Positions 17,366 to 25,688 of a DNA stretch of 64,000 nucleotides are shown here, piece after piece. A program made the position numbers and the translations under genes. The DNA comes from Dehalococcoidia bacterium (GTDB lineage: Bacteria > Chloroflexota > Dehalococcoidia > Lucifugimonadales > Lucifugimonadaceae), in NCBI GenBank assembly GCA_014239735.1, contig JAAZYI010000014.1, positions 62,001 through 126,000 of the forward strand, in the 5' to 3' direction. Positions within the stretch are counted from its first letter, which is position 1, and every line of letters starts with the position of its first letter. Below the pieces are notes generated by a model. The model was not told where the DNA came from and did not search any database. It was given only the letters and a program-made list of their open reading frames with translations.

Positions 17366-18578
17366 ATTCTTCATGAAGCGATTGGGCAGCTTCCTCTAAA
17401 TCTGATTCCTTAATTATGCACGTTATCCTAATCTCAGAAGTAGTAATCATCTCTATATTTATATTTTTATTAGATAAGGCTTTAAACATCCTTGAAGCAT
17501 ATCCTGGTTGATTTTGAATTCCTGTTCCGACGATACTGACTTTTCCTAGATTACTTTGTGTTTGAATATTTTCTTCATTTGTGACTTTGCTTTTTACTAA
17601 TTCATTTAAGCAGGGCTTAAGATCTTTGTCATTAAGTGTAAAACTTAAATTTGTTGTTCCTTCTGAACTAGCTGTCTGAACAATTACATCTACATTGATA
17701 CCCGTAGAGCTTAAAGGCTCAAAGATAGAAGATGCTATGCCCGGCTTATCTTTTATATTATTCAGTGTTATCTTGCTAACTCCTTTTGAAGTAGGTATTC
17801 CGGTAACAGCATTTCTTATTTCCATATTTTTTTCACTTTCTTTTCTTAAAATAGTGCCTTTAGTCTTTCTTTCTGAGTGCCTTATAGCCATTGGAACTTC
17901 ATTTATAGCTGCTATTTCAATTGACCTTGGATGCATTTTTGCCCCAAGCGAAGCCATTTCTAACATCTCTTCATAAGATATATATTCAATTAGTTTGCTA
18001 TTTGGAACAATTCTGGGGTCTGCAGAAAAAATTCCTTCAACATCAGTATATATTTCACACCTTACTGCTTTTATAGCAGATGCTAACGCAACCGCCGAAG
18101 TATCGGATCCTCCTCTCCCTAATGTAGTTATCTCTCCCGATTCTGAAACACCCTGAAATCCAGCTACAATGATAACATCTTTACTTTTAAAGTGTTCAAA
18201 AATTAGTTCTGTATTTATTGAAGATATCCTTGCAGATCCATGTAGTGAATTAGTATTTATCCCTGCCTTAGACCCACTTAAACTTGTTGATTTAACTCCT
18301 ATCTTTCTTAATGCTAGACTCATTAAAGAGGCACTAACTATTTCTCCAGTAGATAGCAACTGATCAAAGTCTCTAAGATTCTCTAAATCAGACTGATCAT
18401 CTAAAAATTCGGAACCCAATTTTACTAAGTTGTCAGTGGAATCTCCCATTGCTGATACCACCACAATTAATTTATCTATTTCAGATAAAGATTCTTTAAT
18501 TTTTTTGGCAACATTTAATATTTTTTCTTCATTTGATAAAGAAGTGCCACCATATTTCTGAACAATTATTTTTACCAT
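17355..18578 (-). CDS. lysC: Aspartate kinase
   Basis: First step of the aspartate family (Lys, Thr, Met). The 407 residues comprise the amino-acid kinase domain with 'VQKYGGTSLSN' (5-15), 'TLGRGGSDTSAVALA' and 'YTDVEGIFSADPR', then 'EMLEMASLGAKMHPRSIEIA'. Two C-terminal ACT domains (from about 265) make the allosteric site. This is the class II-like 400-residue form, usually inhibited by Lys and/or Thr. The internal GTG/ATG pattern for a separate beta subunit was not assessed. It is last in the trxB-thrB-lysC operon, nine bases after thrB. Its 3' end overlaps the convergent sirtuin gene. Confidence 0.95.
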   Translation of the reverse strand: MVKIIVQKYGGTSLSNEEKILNVAKKIKESLSEIDKLIVVVSAMGDSTDNLVKLGSEFLDDQSDLENLRDFDQLLSTGEIVSASLMSLALRKIGVKSTSLSGSKAGINTNSLHGSARISSINTELIFEHFKSKDVIIVAGFQGVSESGEITTLGRGGSDTSAVALASAIKAVRCEIYTDVEGIFSADPRIVPNSKLIEYISYEEMLEMASLGAKMHPRSIEIAAINEVPMAIRHSERKTKGTILRKESEKNMEIRNAVTGIPTSKGVSKITLNNIKDKPGIASSIFEPLSSTGINVDVIVQTASSEGTTNLSFTLNDKDLKPCLNELVKSKVTNEENIQTQSNLGKVSIVGTGIQNQPGYASRMFKALSNKNINIEMITTSEIRITCIIKESDLEEAAQSLHEEFID

Positions 18579-18586
18579 GATTTAAT

Positions 18587-19504
18587 TTACTTAGATAATA
18601 ATATTCCCTGATTAGAAGGTTTTGTGAGAATAATGCTTCCTTCTAAATTATGTTTTCTTGCGGCCTCTTTTATTTCATAATCTATTGTAAATTCATTTCC
18701 TTTTGAAAAAATCATTATAGATGGGCCAGAGCCAGAAACTATGGTTCCTAAAGCGCCTCCGTCCATAGCTGAATTCATAATTGATTTCATTTCTGGAAAA
18801 CCTTCAAGTCTTGTATTTTGATGTAATGAATCTTTGGTTGCTTCATTTAATAAAGTAAAATCATTTTTATTTAAAGAATCAATTAATAATGCTGCTCTGC
18901 TAATATTGTAAACTGCTGCTGACCTAGGCACAGATTTTGGAAGCTTTTTTCTACTATTATATGTATTGGAAATAAAATTTGGAGTAAAAACCATTATATT
19001 TAATTCATTAGGAACATCTATTTTTCTTGTTATCCATTTATTATTTTCTTCATTAAAAATAGATATGGTTAATCCTCCAAAAAAACATGGGGTTACATTA
19101 TCAGGATGACCTTCTATTTTTATTGCTTTTTCATTTAAATCTTCTAATGAAAATTTATTATCATTTAGATGGTTGCCAATTAAGAGTCCTGAGCAGAGAG
19201 CAGCAGCGCTACTCCCTAATCCGTTAGAAAAAGGAATTGTATTTTCACTAAAAATTCTTATTTTTGAGATATCGAATTCTGGGCATACTGCTTGAATTCC
19301 AGTAATGATTAGATTGTCCTCAGTTTTAATAGATTCATAAGAACTATTGTTGACTCCACTATTTTCGATAATTAATTTATGGCTGTTAAATGATATTGAT
19401 AAGGAATTCCAAATATCTACAGCAAGGCCTATGCAATCAAATCCAGAACCAACATTGCCAGTTGTTGCAGGAACTTTAACTGATATTTCTTTATTGATTA
19501 ACAT
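18587..19504 (-). CDS. thrB: Homoserine kinase
   Basis: Phosphorylates homoserine in threonine synthesis. The 305-residue GHMP kinase has the N-terminal 'VKVPATTGNVGSGFDCIGLA', the ATP loop 'IPFSNGLGSSAAALCSGLL' and the C-terminal 'GTIVSGSGPSIMIF'. 'IEGHPDNVTPCFFGG' is the family's substrate-binding segment. It is sandwiched between trxB (10 bases upstream) and lysC, so threonine-pathway genes are co-transcribed with thioredoxin reductase. homoserine dehydrogenase and thrC are not in the window. Confidence 0.95.
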   Translation of the reverse strand: MLINKEISVKVPATTGNVGSGFDCIGLAVDIWNSLSISFNSHKLIIENSGVNNSSYESIKTEDNLIITGIQAVCPEFDISKIRIFSENTIPFSNGLGSSAAALCSGLLIGNHLNDNKFSLEDLNEKAIKIEGHPDNVTPCFFGGLTISIFNEENNKWITRKIDVPNELNIMVFTPNFISNTYNSRKKLPKSVPRSAAVYNISRAALLIDSLNKNDFTLLNEATKDSLHQNTRLEGFPEMKSIMNSAMDGGALGTIVSGSGPSIMIFSKGNEFTIDYEIKEAARKHNLEGSIILTKPSNQGILLSK

Positions 19505-19514
19505 TATATTGTAT

Positions 19515-20441
19515 TTATTCAGAGCTTAGGAAAGTATAAGCTGATAATGCAGCAATGGCACCCTGACCTGCAGCTGTTACTGTTTGTTTTAGTGAGCCTG
19601 AAGCATTTGTTAGGTCGCCTGCTGCAAAAATTCCTTTAATGTTTGTTTCCATAAGCTTGTTTACTGCCACCTCATTTGTTTCTTGATCAATTTCAATGCC
19701 TAATTGATTTGGAATTTCCAATCTTGGATCAGCTCCTATTTCTATAAATAATCCATCTGAAGATATATCTGAAGATTCACCTTCTTTATTAATCAACACA
19801 CCTTCGACACCATCATTACCTGACTTGATTTCTTTGATTTCTGAATTCAAATGTAATTCTATATTTTCACATTTTTCAAGTTGTGCTAATAGGACTTTTT
19901 CTGGGCGAAATAGAGATGAACCTCTGTAAATCAAATGAACTTTTGTTGCATATTTACTTAGAAGGACGGCGCCTTCTACGGCTGCATTCCCACCTCCTAC
20001 TACAACTGCAATTTTATCTTTATACAAGGGGGCATCGCATGTTGAGCAATAAGAGACACCTTTCCCTACTAATGAATCTTCGTTATGTAAATTTAACTTT
20101 CTTCTTTCTCTTCCTACGCATAGTATTACAGCCTTAGTTTCTATCTCAGCTGTATTAGTTTTTACCAAAAAACCTTTGCTGATTTTCGAGATTCCTTCTA
20201 AATTTTCTTCAAATAACTCAACATCATAATTCATGACTTGATTTTTCATATTCATCATTAGGTCAAAACCATCTGCCTCTAACCCAGGATAATTCTCTAT
20301 CATTCCTCCTATGGCAGTCTCTCCTCCAAATTCTGCTCCAGCAAGAATAGTTTGTATTTGGTATCTCGCTGAATACAGGGCAGCAGAATATCCTGCAGCA
20401 CCCTGACCAGCAATTAATAATTCAGTTTTCTTTTTATCCAT
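19515..20441 (-). CDS. trxB: Thioredoxin-disulfide reductase
   Basis: A 308-residue FAD/NADPH enzyme reducing thioredoxin. I start it at the ATG at 20441 (MDKKKTELLIAG), as the longer reading adds an unlikely hydrophobic lead. FAD motif 'IAGQGAAGYSAALYSAR', redox CxxC 'YCSTCDAPLY' (about 137-140), NADPH motif 'VVVGGGNAAVEGA' and the C-terminal 'GIFAAGDLTNASGSLKQTVTAAGQGAIAA' are in the right order. The second glycine of GxGxxG is preceded by Gln (GQGAAG), which is allowed. A TATAAT box at 20454-20449 ends seven bases before the ATG and no Shine-Dalgarno is seen, so the message may be leaderless. Confidence 0.93.
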   Translation of the reverse strand: MDKKKTELLIAGQGAAGYSAALYSARYQIQTILAGAEFGGETAIGGMIENYPGLEADGFDLMMNMKNQVMNYDVELFEENLEGISKISKGFLVKTNTAEIETKAVILCVGRERRKLNLHNEDSLVGKGVSYCSTCDAPLYKDKIAVVVGGGNAAVEGAVLLSKYATKVHLIYRGSSLFRPEKVLLAQLEKCENIELHLNSEIKEIKSGNDGVEGVLINKEGESSDISSDGLFIEIGADPRLEIPNQLGIEIDQETNEVAVNKLMETNIKGIFAAGDLTNASGSLKQTVTAAGQGAIAALSAYTFLSSE

Positions 20442-20448
20442 GGAAATT

Positions 20449-20454
20449 ATTATA
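20449..20454 (-). promoter_or_regulatory. Candidate -10 box of trxB (TATAAT)
   Basis: A consensus TATAAT on the minus strand leaves only AATTTCC between it and the trxB ATG. A start at the usual distance would give a leader of zero or one base. No good -35 is seen 17 bases upstream (CTATGA), so the call rests on the -10 alone. Confidence 0.5.
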
Positions 20455-20535
20455 TATAAAACCAATTTGTTTCATAGTTACTTTTTGGATTATTCAGGGA
20501 GAATGTCATTATTTAAAAAAGGAAATTTTATAATT

Positions 20536-21711
20536 ATGAAGAGTTTGAAAACAGATGTAATTGTTATTGGTTGTGGGCCGGGTGGCGCACAGACTGCAAG
20601 AAATCTATCTCAGAGAGGCTTTTCAGTCATATTGCTTGATTATCGATTTAATGTTGGGGATAAATTGTGTACTGGAATAGTAGGCACAGAGATGTTAAAT
20701 CATTACCCAGAAGTATCAAATTATGTACTCAACGAATCTAGGTCTGCAAATATTCATTGTGACAATGATTATTCTTTAAAAATTGAAAAAAATAAAACTC
20801 AAGCTTTAATTATTGATAGACAGGAATTTATAAAAAATATTTCGATTGAAGCTAGAAATTCTGGCACAATTTTAAAACTTCAAAGATTGGTGAACAATTT
20901 TGAGATATCTGAAAATGAAGTCAAGGTTTATGCAAAATATAATGGGAAAATAGAGCAATATAATTCTGATGTATTAGTTATAGCATCAGGCTATGGATCA
21001 AAATTAGCGAAACATGCTGGCTTTGATTTAAGCGAGCATTATATATACGGATATCAGACTAAAATAACTAATGTTAATGTTGATAAAGTAAATGTTTTTT
21101 CAGGAGGTTCTTTGCCTAAAGGGCATTTTGGTTGGGTGGTGCCAACTTTTAAAAACAAAGGTTTTTGCGGAATATTAGGTAAAGAAAAATTGCAAAATAA
21201 TGGACTTGCATTCCTTTCAGATATGAAGAGAAAATTTGATTTTGAAATAGAAGACAAAACTAAAGTTTGGGGCATCCCTATAAGTCCTGTTGCTCGAAAA
21301 TCAAGATCTCGGGCATTATTAGTTGGTGATGTAGCAGGGCAAGTTAAGCCCACGACCGGAGGTGGAATATATTTTGCTATGAGATCTGCAGATATTGCAT
21401 CTGAAGTTATAAATGACTCTTTATTAACTAGAGATTTTTCAGAAGAACATTATAAGTCTTACTCTAAGAAATGGGATAAAATTTTTAAGAATGAACTAAG
21501 GGTAGGCTTTTTTGCTAGGCAATTTTATGAAAGTTTAAATAGTGATGATATTAAAGGAATACTAAATCATATAGAAGAATCTGACCTTATCTCGAAAAAT
21601 ATTAATTTTGATTGGCATTCCAAAATAGTGATGATGGCATTTAAGACCAAAATTAAATCCTATTTAAAAGGCAAAATGTTAAAAAGGTTTAAAAGATTAA
21701 CTTTCAATTAG
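20536..21711 (+). CDS. Geranylgeranyl reductase-family flavoprotein
   Basis: A 391-residue FAD protein starting at ATG 20536 (earlier ATGs at 20440 and 20503 add an unconserved lead). 'VIVIGCGPGGAQTARNLSQRG' binds FAD, 'LIIDRQEF' and 'FGWVVP' are family blocks, and 'LLVGDVAGQVKPTTGGGIYFAMRSA' is the second FAD-contact motif (GDAAGxxxPxTGxGI). Family members saturate isoprenoid chains of chlorophyll, quinones or archaeal lipids. A target such as menaquinone or polyprenyl side chains is inference; a polyprenyl synthase gene exists at 49.4 kb. Start codons are 95 bases from divergent trxB. The 3' end overlaps the transketolase gene by 15 bases. Confidence 0.8.
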   Translation: MKSLKTDVIVIGCGPGGAQTARNLSQRGFSVILLDYRFNVGDKLCTGIVGTEMLNHYPEVSNYVLNESRSANIHCDNDYSLKIEKNKTQALIIDRQEFIKNISIEARNSGTILKLQRLVNNFEISENEVKVYAKYNGKIEQYNSDVLVIASGYGSKLAKHAGFDLSEHYIYGYQTKITNVNVDKVNVFSGGSLPKGHFGWVVPTFKNKGFCGILGKEKLQNNGLAFLSDMKRKFDFEIEDKTKVWGIPISPVARKSRSRALLVGDVAGQVKPTTGGGIYFAMRSADIASEVINDSLLTRDFSEEHYKSYSKKWDKIFKNELRVGFFARQFYESLNSDDIKGILNHIEESDLISKNINFDWHSKIVMMAFKTKIKSYLKGKMLKRFKRLTFN

Positions 21712-23586
21712 GTTAACTATTTTTTGTTTAAGCTTACTCGATGATAATCCGTGATAGTCAATAACTTCTTCATTGGTGCCACTATGTGGAATTTCATCCA
21801 CTCCTATAGTTGACATCTTTATGGATGAGGTATCGATATTCTTAATAGCATTTGAAATAAATTTTTCACCAAAACCACCTTCTATGTAATGGTCATCAAT
21901 TGTAATTACATATTTGAAATCTTTTATTTGATCTTTTATCCAGTTTGATGAAAATTTATTCAGCCATGGAAATGAAATTAATTTAGGATTTATATTATCT
22001 TTTATTAAGAGTTCTTTTGCTTTCCAAAGTTCTGTAAATATTAATGGGCTGTAGCAAAATATAACTACTTCTTCGCCATCTGAAATTACTGTGCCTTCAC
22101 CTCTTTTAATAGAATCTTTATTAGGATATTTAAATGGCAGATTAATAGGCAATGAGCACAATCTTATATAGATATTATTAGTTGAATTAACTGCATATTC
22201 TACTGCTAATTCAGTTTCTTTTTCGTTTAAAGGCTGTATCATTTCTAAATTAGGGATCCCAGACATACTTGCTATATCTCTAACTGCTTGATGAGAGTGG
22301 CCTGGCCCGCCTGGAAGTAAGCCTGCAAGAGAGCCTACATAAACTACCTTAGTTTTTTCTGTGGAATTATTATATATTTGCTCATTTGGTCGACTAGTTA
22401 AGAAGCTAGCAAATGAATGAACGAATGGCATATAACCTTCTTTAGCAAACGAACCTGCTTGTGAAACCATATCTTGTTCGGCTATGCCGCATTCAAAAAA
22501 TCTATTTGGAAATTTTTTTTCAAATTCAATTAATCCTGTATCTAAAATTAAGTCCCCGTCTAATGCCACTATTTTTTCATTTGTAGATGCTTGATTAATA
22601 AGAGCTTTTGAATATGCGTTAATAAGATTTTGGCTAAGCTGAGTAGCTTTTTTGTTATTTTTAGATTCTTTACTTGAAAGCTTAAAGCTATAATTTATTT
22701 TATTTGAATTAATATACTTATTTAATCCATCAATTAGCTCTTTAATGCTCTTATCATAAACTTCTTGATCTACTGACCCGCTGTGGAATTGATAGAATTC
22801 ATTATCTCCTAAATTTGTTCCTTCCATAAAAGAAACCCCACTTCCTTTAACAGTATCTAAAATTATTGCACTAGGCTCATTCTTTTCAGAAATTTTATTT
22901 AATGCTTTAGATAATTCCTCAACATTATTACCATCACAAGATATGGTATTAAGTCCAAATGATTTGAACTTACTTTCTAGATCTTTAAGGTCACTAGTAG
23001 TGCTTACTCTTCTATCAGATTGGAATTTATTGTTATCAACAAGAATTATTAATTCTTCCATTTTTTCTTGAACCAATCTATTTAGAGATTCCCATATTTG
23101 TCCTTCTTGAAGCTCTCCATCTCCTGTCATAACAAAAACCTTACATTTTTTATTTTTTAGTCTGTTAGATTTAATTATCCCTTTCGCTTTAGAGATTCCC
23201 ATGCCCAAAGATCCGGTATTAGTAAAAATATTTGGGGTATTTATATCTGGATGACCGGGCAAACCATCAATTTTTCTTAATTTATCAATTAATGAGAAAT
23301 CTAATTGACCTAAAGAAATCATTGCGCAATACATTGCAGGGGCATCATGCCCTTTTGAAGAGAAGAAATATACATTTTCTTCTTTACGTTTTATCTCTCC
23401 CATTATCCATGACATAGCATCGATAGAACTAAAGGAAGATCCGATATGACCGGATCCAGCATTACATATCATGTAAAGTATATTTATCCTACATAAATCA
23501 GAAAAAATTTTGTTTTTTTGTAAAGGGTTTATTTCAGTTGATAGTAAAGTCTCAAAATTTTCTTTGCTTATATAAGATAAATTCAT
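21697..23586 (-). CDS. Transketolase (fused split-type N and C halves) in nonulosonate cluster
   Basis: A 629-residue thiamine-diphosphate enzyme that moves a two-carbon unit between sugar phosphates. The N half has 'NAGSGHIGSSFS', 'FFSSKGHDAPAMYC', 'MTGDGELQEGQIWES' with GDG..N as the ThDP-Mg site ('LVDNNKFQSD'), and 'TVKGSGVSFMEGT'. The C half has 'FFECGIAEQDMVSQAGSFA' (ThDP-activating Glu) and 'GGPGHSHQAVRDIASM'. These motifs match the archaeal/sugar-cluster type usually encoded as two genes, here joined. It sits two bases after neuA in the neuB-HAD-SDR-neuA operon, so a role in making the NeuB acceptor sugar is more likely than the general pentose pathway; that is inference. Confidence 0.82.
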   Translation of the reverse strand: MNLSYISKENFETLLSTEINPLQKNKIFSDLCRINILYMICNAGSGHIGSSFSSIDAMSWIMGEIKRKEENVYFFSSKGHDAPAMYCAMISLGQLDFSLIDKLRKIDGLPGHPDINTPNIFTNTGSLGMGISKAKGIIKSNRLKNKKCKVFVMTGDGELQEGQIWESLNRLVQEKMEELIILVDNNKFQSDRRVSTTSDLKDLESKFKSFGLNTISCDGNNVEELSKALNKISEKNEPSAIILDTVKGSGVSFMEGTNLGDNEFYQFHSGSVDQEVYDKSIKELIDGLNKYINSNKINYSFKLSSKESKNNKKATQLSQNLINAYSKALINQASTNEKIVALDGDLILDTGLIEFEKKFPNRFFECGIAEQDMVSQAGSFAKEGYMPFVHSFASFLTSRPNEQIYNNSTEKTKVVYVGSLAGLLPGGPGHSHQAVRDIASMSGIPNLEMIQPLNEKETELAVEYAVNSTNNIYIRLCSLPINLPFKYPNKDSIKRGEGTVISDGEEVVIFCYSPLIFTELWKAKELLIKDNINPKLISFPWLNKFSSNWIKDQIKDFKYVITIDDHYIEGGFGEKFISNAIKNIDTSSIKMSTIGVDEIPHSGTNEEVIDYHGLSSSKLKQKIVNLIES

Positions 23587-23587
23587 A

Positions 23588-24337
23588 TTAATATGGCTTT
23601 TTGTTTATTATCGGAAGAGTTGCTTTGCCTTTCGATATTAAGATATTTGCTAATTCCCAGTCTTCTTCGATATTTAAATCAAATCCTTCATTCTTTACTG
23701 TAATAAAAGGAACTACATTATTTCCAGATATATTATTATATTTAATTACTGTCTCAGTATATGCAATCTCTAAGCTAGCGTTTTGTATATATACTTCTGG
23801 TAGTGATGGGTATTGCGAACTGTGCAATGGCTGATTTAAAGGTCCTTTTTCTTCTAAATCAATAAATGGAGTCATATAATTATCTTCTAATTTCCACATT
23901 TTGCATGGGTGCTGAAGACATTTCTCTACAGCTCTAAGCGAATCACATTTTGCAGATTTGAATAAATTAAAGGCCCTTAATATAGTTTCAGGCTTTCTAA
24001 ACGGGCTTGTTGGTCTAAGAATACTGAAAACATTATAATCGACCCCACTGTTTTTTAAATAATCTAATGAATGTTTTACCCACTCTATATCAGGAGAAGT
24101 ATCTTCTGCATATTCTTCAGGCCTAATGAACGGAACATTAGCACCATAATACTCTGATATTTCCTTTATTTCGACAGAGTCTGTAGAAACAATTATTTCA
24201 TCAAATATATTGCTACTTAATGCTGATTGAATAGTATAGGCAATTAGTGGGTGCTCTTCTAATATATTTATATTCTTGTTTTTAACTCTTTTAGAGCCTG
24301 ATCTTGCAGGAATGAGCGCCACTGTTTTCTCACTCAT
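23588..24337 (-). CDS. neuA: CMP-nonulosonate cytidylyltransferase (NeuA family)
   Basis: Activates a sialic-acid-like sugar to its CMP form. The 249 residues from ATG 24337 begin 'EKTVALIPARSGSKRVKNKNI', the family nucleotide-binding motif, followed by 'IIVSTDSVEI', 'FSILRPTSPFRKPETI' and the C-terminal 'GFDLNIEEDWELANIL'. NeuA and KdsB share this fold; the GSKRVKNKN form and the length favour the NeuA/LegF side. TTG at 24346 is an alternative start overlapping the SDR stop. It lies between the PtmA-like SDR and the transketolase. Confidence 0.85.
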   Translation of the reverse strand: MSEKTVALIPARSGSKRVKNKNINILEEHPLIAYTIQSALSSNIFDEIIVSTDSVEIKEISEYYGANVPFIRPEEYAEDTSPDIEWVKHSLDYLKNSGVDYNVFSILRPTSPFRKPETILRAFNLFKSAKCDSLRAVEKCLQHPCKMWKLEDNYMTPFIDLEEKGPLNQPLHSSQYPSLPEVYIQNASLEIAYTETVIKYNNISGNNVVPFITVKNEGFDLNIEEDWELANILISKGKATLPIINKKPY

Positions 24338-24339
24338 AT

Positions 24340-25143
24340 CTACCAAGCTGTCCAGCCACCATCAATGATCATATTGCTTCCAGTTATATATGACGATGCT
24401 GAGCTAATTAGAAATTGTATTGCTCCGTTATATTCGGATTCATTGGCCATTCTTCCCAGAGGAACTTTTGAGGAGTAATTCTCTATAAATTCTTTGTCTT
24501 GGTTATCTAAAACTCCCCCTAAAGTTAATGTATTTACTCTAACGTTTCTTTCTCCCCAATAAGTGCTGAGATATCTAGTAATATTCAAGATTCCAGATTT
24601 TGATGCCGAATAAGATATGGGCTTATTAAAAACTTTTTTTCTATATTCATAAATTCTTTGATCTGGAGAAATAACTCCGTAATGAGATGAAATATTAATA
24701 ATAGACCCAGCATTGTTTTTGGCCATTTCGGTGCCAATTATTTGACAGCATAGGAAAACACTTTTTAAATTCACTTCCATAACTTTATCCCAGGCTAATT
24801 CTGGATATTCCTCAAAGGCCCCATTTTGATTTTCTTCAGATCCTGGAGGAGAGTCTAGGGCGGCATTATTAATTAAGGCATCTGGAATCCCAAATTGATT
24901 AATTACTTCGTTTAGTGATTTTGAAATATCCTCTTTTTTAGTTAGGTCAGTTTCAAAGAAATGATAGTTTTTATTAGGTAAATTCAATAATTCATCTGCA
25001 GGGTTATTTATATCGAAATTACAAATTATTGCACCATTATCTACAAGGTAACTAGTGTATACAGACCCAAGCTTCCCGCTTCCGCCTGTTAAAATAACGA
25101 CCTTACCTTGAACGTCGAAGATATTTTTAGATTTATTATTCAT
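24340..25143 (-). CDS. PtmA-like short-chain dehydrogenase
   Basis: A 267-residue classical SDR: cofactor motif 'LTGGSGKLGSVYTSYL', 'LINNAALDSPPG', catalytic Ser in 'IINISSHYG' and 'ISYSASKSGILNITRYLS' as YxxxK. C-terminus 'YITGSNMIIDGGWTAW' is typical. The block 'SHYGVISPDQRIYEY' and 'RVNTLTLGGVLDNQ' matches the PtmA group found in flagellin/surface nonulosonate (legionaminic acid) clusters rather than FabG. In Campylobacter PtmA is linked to supplying the amino-sugar precursor. What it oxidises or reduces here is unknown. It starts 11 bases after the phosphatase gene in the same operon. Confidence 0.78.
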   Translation of the reverse strand: MNNKSKNIFDVQGKVVILTGGSGKLGSVYTSYLVDNGAIICNFDINNPADELLNLPNKNYHFFETDLTKKEDISKSLNEVINQFGIPDALINNAALDSPPGSEENQNGAFEEYPELAWDKVMEVNLKSVFLCCQIIGTEMAKNNAGSIINISSHYGVISPDQRIYEYRKKVFNKPISYSASKSGILNITRYLSTYWGERNVRVNTLTLGGVLDNQDKEFIENYSSKVPLGRMANESEYNGAIQFLISSASSYITGSNMIIDGGWTAW

Positions 25144-25154
25144 AATTTAGAAAG

Positions 25155-25688
25155 TCATTGATTTAATTTTTCGATTATATCGCAAACCTCTCTAACTGCA
25201 CCATTTCCGCCTTTAAGAACAGTTACATATTTGGCAAAATTTATCGTTTCTGGGTGAGAGTCCCTGACAACAATTGGAAGGCCACAAATTTTTAAAGAAC
25301 TAATATCATTTATGTCATTGCCTACGAATGCTATATTTTTTAAATCAATTTTTTGGTCTATAGAAATCTCCTTTAGCTGTTCTTCCTTATGAACTAAGCC
25401 ATATTTACAATCTATATTTAATTTTTCTGCCCTTCTTTTTACAGTTTCGTTAGTTTCAGTAGATAGGATCACCTTTTTTATGCCTAGTTTGTCTAATTTA
25501 CTCAGGCCAAAGCCATCTAGTTTGGACGATTTAACCATTTCTTCACCTTTATCATTTGTGTAGACGTAGTTATCTGTAAAAACTCCATCAAAGTCGAAAG
25601 CTATAAGCTTTATAGTTTTGAATAAATTTTTAGTTTCTTCTGGAATTTCATTTATATTATTCAAGTAATTTTCCATGAGTTTATTCAA
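25155..25688 (-). CDS. KdsC-like HAD phosphatase (nonulosonate/octulosonate phosphate)
   Basis: A 177-residue capless HAD of the KdsC/YrbI type: motif I 'IAFDFDGVFTDN' (DxD), the substrate loop 'KLDGFGLSKLDKLG', motif II 'VILSTET', motif III Lys and motif IV 'IAFVGNDINDISSLK'. The C-terminal 'VTVLKGGNGAVREVCD' is the family tail that completes the neighbouring active site in the tetramer. In KDO synthesis KdsC removes the 8-phosphate; in Kdn synthesis a relative removes the 9-phosphate. Its place beside neuB suggests NeuB makes a phosphorylated acid. The start overlaps the neuB stop by eight bases. Confidence 0.85.
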   Translation of the reverse strand: MNKLMENYLNNINEIPEETKNLFKTIKLIAFDFDGVFTDNYVYTNDKGEEMVKSSKLDGFGLSKLDKLGIKKVILSTETNETVKRRAEKLNIDCKYGLVHKEEQLKEISIDQKIDLKNIAFVGNDINDISSLKICGLPIVVRDSHPETINFAKYVTVLKGGNGAVREVCDIIEKLNQ